Below, in pieces: positions 59,083 to 64,000 of a stretch of 64,000 nt of DNA. A program made the position numbers and the translations under genes. The notes below the pieces were generated by a model. It made no database searches. It was not told where the DNA came from and saw only the letters and a program-made list of their open reading frames with translations. The stretch covers positions 62,001 through 126,000 of the forward strand of contig CAMZGO010000003.1 in assembly GCA_947306425.1 (NCBI GenBank), written 5' to 3'. The DNA comes from an uncultured Elusimicrobia bacterium (GTDB taxonomy: Bacteria > Elusimicrobiota > Elusimicrobia > Elusimicrobiales > Elusimicrobiaceae). Each line of letters starts with the position of its first letter. The stretch's first letter is position 1.

Positions 59083-59189
59083 AACTTTTTTCAAAGTCAT
59101 CCTTATTCTGAAATAAGGTTCCAAAAACAGATTCAAATTTTTTTAAACCCTAATTTTCGGGGCTTACATTTTTTTAACCTCTCAAGCTT

Positions 59190-59195
59190 ATTATA
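59190..59195 (-). promoter_or_regulatory. -10 element of the pilin 7 leader
   Basis: TATAAT on the minus strand, in the gap just below the nucleosidase gene (stop at 59203). Transcription would begin near 59183 and give a leader of about 285 bases. An extra hairpin, CCTTATT-TCAG-AATAAGG (59101-59118), precedes P1. The -35 is unclear. Confidence 0.5.
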
Positions 59196-59202
59196 TCAAA
59201 AA

Positions 59203-59694
59203 TTACTTGCAAAGTTTTGCAAGCATTTTATTAGCTTCAATCCAAGCATTCTCAACGGATACTGCATGATATTGTTTCATGCTTAAACTGTCCGAAACTA
59301 TTTTTATTGACTTAACTTTTGGGAAAATATTGGCAATAGTATAAAGTTCCATATCAAAAATGCCTTTATTTTTTGTCTCCGTCACAAAATTATTTGACGA
59401 ATAACATTTTGCGCCGTTTTTCCCAAGTTTAATTTCTTTATAATCTACAAAGTTAGATTTAATTTCACTTGCAGATACTGCCACTTTATGTACGGTTCCT
59501 ACCGGCGATATATTGGAGCCACAATAACCAATGTTAAACACCTTATCTTTGTTTGTAATTTTTTTGTTTAAAAGCAATTTTGAGACAGTATTGATAACAT
59601 TAAATTCGCCCATACCGGTAATGACAATCTTACTGTTAGGCAATTTTTTTACTTGTTTTGCTTCATCTTTTGTAGCGACAATAATTATGTTCAT
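59203..59694 (-). CDS. Nucleoside phosphorylase/MTA-SAH nucleosidase-like protein
   Basis: A 163-residue protein, short for the PNP/UDP family (usually 220-250). The start MNIIIVATKDEAKQV, the GYCGSNISPVGTVHKV segment and the FDMELYTIANIF motif (catalytic Glu contact with ribose), then IVSDSLS near the end are family features. Possible activities: methylthioadenosine/S-adenosylhomocysteine nucleosidase or futalosine hydrolase. The small size suggests a reduced or degenerate member. It begins seven bases after the pgeF-like gene. Confidence 0.72.
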   Translation of the reverse strand: MNIIIVATKDEAKQVKKLPNSKIVITGMGEFNVINTVSKLLLNKKITNKDKVFNIGYCGSNISPVGTVHKVAVSASEIKSNFVDYKEIKLGKNGAKCYSSNNFVTETKNKGIFDMELYTIANIFPKVKSIKIVSDSLSMKQYHAVSVENAWIEANKMLAKLCK

Positions 59695-59701
59695 ATTTCA
59701 A

Positions 59702-60397
59702 TTATACCTTATAAATAAAAGAAAGTAATGCGTCTTTTGTACCGTCGCGACGATATGAGAAAAAGTCCTTTTTATTACAACAAGTACATTGGCAATGGCA
59801 GCCGGTTTGGATTTCTTTTGCATCAACTCCGGCAGCGGTAAGCTGCAAAATTATTGCTTTATCAAGGTCCACAAAAATTTTGTTTTCGCGTTGTATAACC
59901 ACTTCTTTTGGGAATTTACTTGCAACATCTTCTTTAACTTCAAAGCAGCAATCTTTAATATGCGGGCCGATATACGCTTGTAATTTTTCCGTTGTCTTTG
60001 TTTTAATCATTTCCGCCGCTTTTTTGGGCAGTTCTTGCACCACACCTCGCCAACCGCAATGCGTTAAAGATACATATTTGCCGTCGGCAGACCATAAATA
60101 AAGCGGCACACAATCGGCAGTTAAAATCATCACTCCTGTTTGGGGTAAAGATAGAAGCCAACCGTCCGCTTCATGAATTTCCTTTGCCTGATAATCTTCT
60201 AAATCTTTAGCGGAATTTATACAGATAATTTTATCCCCGTGTACCTGCTTTAAACCAAGTATTTTAGAGGGGGGAATGCCCAAACTTTCAAAAATTTTAT
60301 GTGCAATTTTTGTGTCGCGCGCAGAACCGAAATCCCGCCCAACAGTGCCGGAAATTATGCCTAAGTTTATTAATCTCTCATCGGAATAAATGTTCAT
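59702..60397 (-). CDS. PgeF/YfiH/LACC1-family purine nucleoside phosphorylase-like enzyme
   Basis: 231 residues. The family motifs are GVMILTADCVPLYLW (about 93-107), SLTHCGWRGVVQ (zinc His and Cys), IGPHIKDCCFEV and GCHCQCTCCNKKDFFSYRRDG near the end. Members in E. coli (PgeF) edit cell-wall precursors containing Ser or Gly; others cleave purine nucleosides. Being directly after murI, with a four-base overlap, favours a wall-related or nucleoside salvage role; not decided. Confidence 0.88.
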   Translation of the reverse strand: MNIYSDERLINLGIISGTVGRDFGSARDTKIAHKIFESLGIPPSKILGLKQVHGDKIICINSAKDLEDYQAKEIHEADGWLLSLPQTGVMILTADCVPLYLWSADGKYVSLTHCGWRGVVQELPKKAAEMIKTKTTEKLQAYIGPHIKDCCFEVKEDVASKFPKEVVIQRENKIFVDLDKAIILQLTAAGVDAKEIQTGCHCQCTCCNKKDFFSYRRDGTKDALLSFIYKV

Positions 60398-61203
60398 TTT
60401 GCTAGACTCGCTTTAATAGATTTTTGGTTTAATATTGCTTTTGCAAGAACTTCAAAATGTTTTGGTGCATCACTTGTATATGCTTTAATTTTGCCTTTTT
60501 TTGTATAAGTATTAAGCAAGTTTTTTTGTGCTAAAATATTTTTTGTTTCAAGCGCAGTATTATGCGCGGAATCAATAAGTTTTACGCCGGCCCCGAGCAT
60601 CTTTGCAATTTGATTTTTAATTATCGGATAATGCGTGCATCCTAAAATTAAAGTATCTGCCCCGCATTTTTTTACGGGTGCAAGATAATGTTCAAGTGTT
60701 TTAGGCAGCAAAGTTTTAAGCAATTTTTTATCTTCAATCAAAGGCACTAAAAGCGGGCAGGCAAATTGATAAACTTTTAAATTTTTGTTTAATTTTAAAA
60801 TGGTATTTTTATAACTGTTACTGTTAACAGTTGCCTGTGTTGCTATGACGGCAATTTTGCCGTTTTTTGTGGTTTTTACTGCCTCTTTTGCAGCAGGCAT
60901 TAAAACGCCCAGCAAATCAACTTTTGCTATTTTTTTGATGCTCGGTAAAGCCAAAGCGGAGGCAGTATTACACCCAATGATGATAAACTTAACTTTTTTA
61001 TTTTCTAAAAATTTTACTATTTCGGTTGAATATTTTGTAACGGCATTTTTTGATTTGTTACCATAGGGAACATGTGCTGTATCGCCGAAATAAATGATAT
61101 TTTCGGAGGGTAGAACTTGTTGCAGGGCCTTTAAAATAGTAAGCCCGCCGACGCCCGAATCAAATAAACCGATAGGTGCTTCGGCAGTTATAATTTTCCT
61201 CAT
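60394..61203 (-). CDS. murI: Glutamate racemase
   Basis: 269 residues. FDSGVGGLTILKAL (about 14-27), YFGDTAHVPYGNKS, IIGCNTASALAL with the first catalytic Cys (about 78) and LILGCTHYPIIKNQI with the second Cys (about 185) are all present. It supplies D-glutamate for peptidoglycan. RNA order OMP, murI, pgeF-like, nucleosidase. Confidence 0.96.
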   Translation of the reverse strand: MRKIITAEAPIGLFDSGVGGLTILKALQQVLPSENIIYFGDTAHVPYGNKSKNAVTKYSTEIVKFLENKKVKFIIIGCNTASALALPSIKKIAKVDLLGVLMPAAKEAVKTTKNGKIAVIATQATVNSNSYKNTILKLNKNLKVYQFACPLLVPLIEDKKLLKTLLPKTLEHYLAPVKKCGADTLILGCTHYPIIKNQIAKMLGAGVKLIDSAHNTALETKNILAQKNLLNTYTKKGKIKAYTSDAPKHFEVLAKAILNQKSIKASLAK

Positions 61204-61205
61204 AA

Positions 61206-61937
61206 TTAAAACCTTACACCTAAGTTTGCTTCATAACCAACGCCGTAAGAAGCAAAGTTTGCGGCTAAACTCATATCCATATACATGGGCAATTTTATAT
61301 TAATGCCTGCCGTTCCGCGCGGTGTTGTTGTGTAAGATTTTTTATTTTGCAAAGCGGCGGTTTTTGCGCCTTCAACGGTCAAAACCATATAATCAACACC
61401 GCCGCCGATATACGGCGTAACATAAGGTGTTTTAAAAGAGATAACTAAGTTCCCGCTGTAATGGGTTAAAGAAAAATCACGGTGAACGCCTGCTTGGGCC
61501 ATGGCAACAAGCATAGTTTGGAAAGTATAATTCTCGTCCCGAGGGCGGGTTATGCCCCATTTAAGACCGCCGCCGGCAAGGGTTAAGCCGTCATAAGAAA
61601 TAGCACGTATAAAACCGTCTAAGCGGAAAGGCAAGCCTATTTCCCCTTGAATAAGCGGCATAAATAAATTTTTATTTTCATTACGCGGGCCAAGGGCCGT
61701 ATCATTTTTGTTCAGGCGCTGAACATAAACACCGTGTGCGGAAAGCTGAAAACCGCCCCATCCTAAAATGCGCCCTGTGCTATAAGAAGAAGCACCAAGC
61801 ATACCTGCTAAATCTTTGGCAAAATAGGGCAAATTTTCTTTTGAAATATTATTATAAAACCCGTCAAACGATGACGCCATCGTCAAGACAGGAGTAAAAA
61901 TAAAAAGCAGGAGTAAAATTTTTTTAAAAAAGTTCAT
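61206..61937 (-). CDS. Outer-membrane beta-barrel-like protein, hypothetical
   Basis: 243 residues with a signal peptide (FFKKILLLLFIFTPVLTMASS). The rest alternates hydrophobic and polar residues with many Gly and aromatic residues (YDGLTLAGGGLKWGITRPRD, TPYIGGGVDYMVLTVEG) and ends MSLAANFASYGVGYEANLGVRF with terminal Phe, the classic C-terminal beta-strand recognised by the BAM machinery. Probably an 8-12-stranded barrel. Function unknown. Two bases before murI. Confidence 0.75.
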   Translation of the reverse strand: MNFFKKILLLLFIFTPVLTMASSFDGFYNNISKENLPYFAKDLAGMLGASSYSTGRILGWGGFQLSAHGVYVQRLNKNDTALGPRNENKNLFMPLIQGEIGLPFRLDGFIRAISYDGLTLAGGGLKWGITRPRDENYTFQTMLVAMAQAGVHRDFSLTHYSGNLVISFKTPYVTPYIGGGVDYMVLTVEGAKTAALQNKKSYTTTPRGTAGINIKLPMYMDMSLAANFASYGVGYEANLGVRF

Positions 61938-61966
61938 AGATAATCCTCAAAATAATTATATAAAAA

Positions 61967-62308
61967 CTAAGGCTTAAGTGCCAAAATTTCGCCGGTTTTA
62001 ATTTTTCCCTTTAAAGTACCTGCGGGCAATTCAACAGTATAACGTGCCTTTAAAAACAAAGGGCTTATTTTCCAAGGGGGCATGTTTTCAATTATATGTA
62101 AAACCTTGAAATCCTTATCCATAAAAATAACATCTATATTAAACCGCATAAAGCAAGTATGAATCTGGGTACAAGGTTTTAAAATAATACCGGTTCCTTT
62201 AGGTAAATTTTTTTTAAACATAAGCCCGATAAGCCGGCTGAAGAAAGTATTATTCAGCGTTAAATTATCGGCAATAATTTCCTGTGTTTTTGGGTTTAGA
62301 CATTTCAT
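61967..62308 (-). CDS. DUF192 family protein
   Basis: 113 residues matching DUF192: FFSRLIGLMFKKNLPKGTGI, then IHTCFMRFNIDVIFMDKDFKVLHI and a final strand ARYTVELPAGTLKGKIKTGEILAL. The family is widespread and of uncertain role. Its ATG overlaps the stop of the upstream hypothetical gene (ATGA). Confidence 0.88.
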   Translation of the reverse strand: MKCLNPKTQEIIADNLTLNNTFFSRLIGLMFKKNLPKGTGIILKPCTQIHTCFMRFNIDVIFMDKDFKVLHIIENMPPWKISPLFLKARYTVELPAGTLKGKIKTGEILALKP

Positions 62309-62838
62309 AATAAGTTTTTAACTTTTGCTACAAGCCAGATTCTAAATTTATTTTTATATTTTCTGCTTAAAAAATTAAAATCTTGCGGTATTTTTACACG
62401 GTATAGTGTCTTGTTTTTCTTTTTATAAGTTGATACTAAGAAAGTTGCACTCATATCTTTATCAAAAGAAACTTTTGCTACAACCAAATTTTTATCTTTT
62501 ACTTTTCTTGCACTGATTAAAGAGTAATCCGCCTTTTTACAGGAATTTTGAACTTCTCCGACACCTTCAAAAAAAGCAATTATTTTTGTTGTAATTGCAG
62601 GATTTAAAAGTGTTAAATTTTCATAGATATCATCTTCTTTTGGCAGTATGACCGTAGGTGCAACCAAATTGTTATCCAAAGCAACATTTTTTATTGTAAA
62701 TGTTTGGCAGAAAGTTATGGTTGCTTCCCCATCTGTTTCCTTTTCAAATTTGGAAATCTCAAGCGCATTTAGCGGTAAAATTCCTGCAAAGAAAAGGAAA
62801 CAAACCGTAAAAAAACTAATCGTTAACCCTTTCAACAT
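62305..62838 (-). CDS. Hypothetical exported protein
   Basis: 177 residues if started at Met in MLKGLTISFFTVCFLFFAGI (62836-62838), which gives a proper signal peptide; the longer frame to 62880 puts 14 charged residues ahead of it. The mature part begins near LNALEISKFEKE and is rich in strands and Lys (SARKVKDKNLVVAKVSFDKD). Not recognised. It overlaps the efp 3' end by 23 bases, so it is translated in a coupled way. Confidence 0.65.
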   Translation of the reverse strand: MLKGLTISFFTVCFLFFAGILPLNALEISKFEKETDGEATITFCQTFTIKNVALDNNLVAPTVILPKEDDIYENLTLLNPAITTKIIAFFEGVGEVQNSCKKADYSLISARKVKDKNLVVAKVSFDKDMSATFLVSTYKKKNKTLYRVKIPQDFNFLSRKYKNKFRIWLVAKVKNLL

Positions 62839-63382
62839 AAGTATCTGTTCTTGTATCAATTCTGATTTTGTCGCCCTCATTTATGAAGAGCGGAACTTTT
62901 ATTTCAATACCGCTTTCAAGGGTTGCGGGCTTTGTCATATTTGAAACGGTATCGCCTTTTACGCCCGGCACTGTGGAAACCACCTTTAAGTCAACTTTAA
63001 TCGGTAATTGAATATTAAAAAGCACACCGTCAATAAATAGTCCGATAACTTCCATATTATCAACTAAATATTTGTCTTGCCCGCCCATTTTTGCAAGAGG
63101 TACACCAATTTGTTCAAAAGTCGTATTATCCATAAAATAAGCCATATCGCCTTCTTTGTAAAGGAAGTTATGCGGGCGCTTTTCAATGGTGACTTCTTCA
63201 AATTTATCTTCCGGGCGGTAGCTGGTTTCGATTAAAGAGCCCGTATTTAAATTTTTAAGTTTAACGCGAACTACTGCGCGCGCCTGTGATTTGCGGTGAT
63301 GTTGATATTCCAAAATTTCCACAAGTTCGCCGTTTTCGTTTTTAAAAATTAAACCTTCCTTAAATTGCGGTGTTCCTATCAT
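62816..63382 (-). CDS. efp: Translation elongation factor P
   Basis: 188 residues. KOW-like domain I (MIGTPQFKEGLIFKNENGEL), loop YQHHRKSQARAVVRVKLKNL with Lys31 at the place of the modified Lys/Arg of EF-P, the NLNTGSLIETSYRPEDKFEEV motif, domain II/III ending TLESGIEIKVPLFINEGDKI and TYVERV. It relieves ribosome stalling at proline runs. The modified residue appears to be Lys; no epmA/epmB-like gene is in the window. Confidence 0.95.
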   Translation of the reverse strand: MIGTPQFKEGLIFKNENGELVEILEYQHHRKSQARAVVRVKLKNLNTGSLIETSYRPEDKFEEVTIEKRPHNFLYKEGDMAYFMDNTTFEQIGVPLAKMGGQDKYLVDNMEVIGLFIDGVLFNIQLPIKVDLKVVSTVPGVKGDTVSNMTKPATLESGIEIKVPLFINEGDKIRIDTRTDTYVERVND

Positions 63383-63391
63383 AAATAACTC

Positions 63392-64000
63392 CTATTTTTT
63401 AATTTTTACTGCTGTTAAGTTTATACTGCCTGTTTTTGTTATTAAAAAGGTATCTTCATACCTAATACCAAATTTGTTTTTGAAATAAAGCCCGGGTTCT
63501 ATTGTGGTTAAAGCATTTTCTTTTAAGGTATCCTCACTTCTTTGGGACAAAATAGGTCTTTCATGTATTTCAAGCCCCAAGTTATGCCCAAGGGAGTGTA
63601 TAAAATATTTTGATGCCTCAAAATTATCTTCAAAATAATTACGGGCTAAAGTATCAAGTTCTTTTGCGCTTTTGCCTGCTTTTAATGCATTGGCAGCTAC
63701 GGTATAAGCCTCAAAAACTGTTTCAAAATAATGCTGAAATTCCTGTGTCGGTTTTTTGCCGAACCAAAAAGTACGGGTAATATCTGAGCAATAGCCTTTA
63801 TATCGGCAGCCGAAATCTACCAAAACCGGCATCTCTTTTTTTAGTTTCATATTTGAATTGGCATGGTGTGGGTTTGCGGTATTTTTACCGAAGGCCATAA
63901 TAGTATCAAAAGCAAGCCCGTTTCCACCGAGTTTAGCCATAATACCCTCAAGCAATTTTGCAGCCTCAAGTTCTGTCATACCGGCTTTTAACTGCTTTTT
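63392..64000 (-). CDS. pepP: Xaa-Pro aminopeptidase (M24), C-terminal part; 5' end outside window
   Basis: The frame stays open to the right edge (...KKQLKAGMTELEAAKLLEG), so Met at 63977-63979 is internal and only about 202 residues are seen. Pita-bread metallopeptidase signs: LVDFGCRYKGYCSDITRTF (metal-binding Asp pair), YFIHSLGHNLGLEIHE (His), TIEPGLYF (Glu) and GIRYEDTFLIT (Glu). All five ligands of the dinuclear site are visible. Cleaves N-terminal Xaa-Pro bonds. It is next to efp, a pairing found in many bacteria. Confidence 0.92.
   Translation of the reverse strand, partial: KKQLKAGMTELEAAKLLEGIMAKLGGNGLAFDTIMAFGKNTANPHHANSNMKLKKEMPVLVDFGCRYKGYCSDITRTFWFGKKPTQEFQHYFETVFEAYTVAANALKAGKSAKELDTLARNYFEDNFEASKYFIHSLGHNLGLEIHERPILSQRSEDTLKENALTTIEPGLYFKNKFGIRYEDTFLITKTGSINLTAVKIKK

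Noticed and set aside
59203-59694. Frameshifted nucleosidase
   Set aside because: The frame is short but continuous and ends in a natural Lys-rich helix; no remaining part appears in other frames, so it is listed as a short member and not as a pseudogene.

Overview
This window looks like a chromosome segment of a strictly anaerobic, Gram-negative gut bacterium, most likely of the Elusimicrobiota (Elusimicrobium-like). The sequence supports a Gram-negative envelope (lpxK, a LolA-like carrier, ExbB/ExbD/TonB, outer-membrane-like and lipoproteins), an anaerobic metabolism (class III ribonucleotide reductase, NfnA/NfnB-like flavoprotein pair, pyruvate phosphate dikinase) and low GC. Single type IV pilin genes, with an almost identical N-terminus each time, are scattered between housekeeping genes, a pattern I associate with Elusimicrobium. 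No 16S gene is present, so the taxonomic call is inference.

Layout. 1-5830 is an accessory region: the 5' end of an unknown gene, a PD-(D/E)XK nuclease-like gene, a hipBA toxin-antitoxin pair, helically phased direct repeats, an excisionase-like HTH gene and a zinc-ribbon/Vsr-like (EDxHD) endonuclease. It ends in the 5' half of a tRNA-Glu(CUC) gene cut in the anticodon loop, the expected scar of an integrative element. 5890-33470 is core chromosome: def, an APC permease with an EIIA-like partner, lpxK, recG, nfnAB, a GH57 enzyme, phoH, nrdD/nrdG, lpd, a GH3 enzyme, gltX, pilT and a short uvrC. 34242-36360 holds an orphan terminase pair, tRNA-Asn and a 173-bp tandem repeat. 36477-44497 is a long leftward operon (accB, wHTH, ftsK, lolA, pgsA, pgpA, exbB, exbD, tonB, membrane protein, epimerase). 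44740-53060 holds ssrA, a phosphohexomutase, a receiver protein, greA, nadA/nadC and lipoproteins. 53060-54290 is a repeat-rich spacer ending in tRNA-Ser. 55076-64000 holds ppdK, a nucleosidase, pgeF-like, murI, efp and a pepP fragment.

The main discovery candidate is the control of the seven pilin genes. Five (5973, 11165, 44744, 49248 on minus, 54455) have a run of 13-19 T between the -35 and -10 hexamers, or in place of a clear -35, and the run differs in length between loci. This is the arrangement expected for phase variation by slipped-strand mispairing that changes promoter spacing. The other two pilin genes (33967 and 58899, both minus) have no T run. Instead each has a long structured leader: paired helices, then an intrinsic-terminator-like hairpin that overlaps a competing helix. 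That is riboswitch-like architecture, and I could not match either to a known class. pilT, the retraction ATPase, is in the window too. Together this suggests a pilin repertoire switched partly at random and partly by an RNA-sensed signal.

Other points worth following: the glycyl-radical domain of class III ribonucleotide reductase is on a separate 74-residue protein; UvrC stops before its (HhH)2 domain exactly where a pilin gene abuts it; tRNA-flanking spacers carry a dispersed repeat family that includes inverted copies of tRNA 3' ends; and the predicted tmRNA tag starts with Gly.
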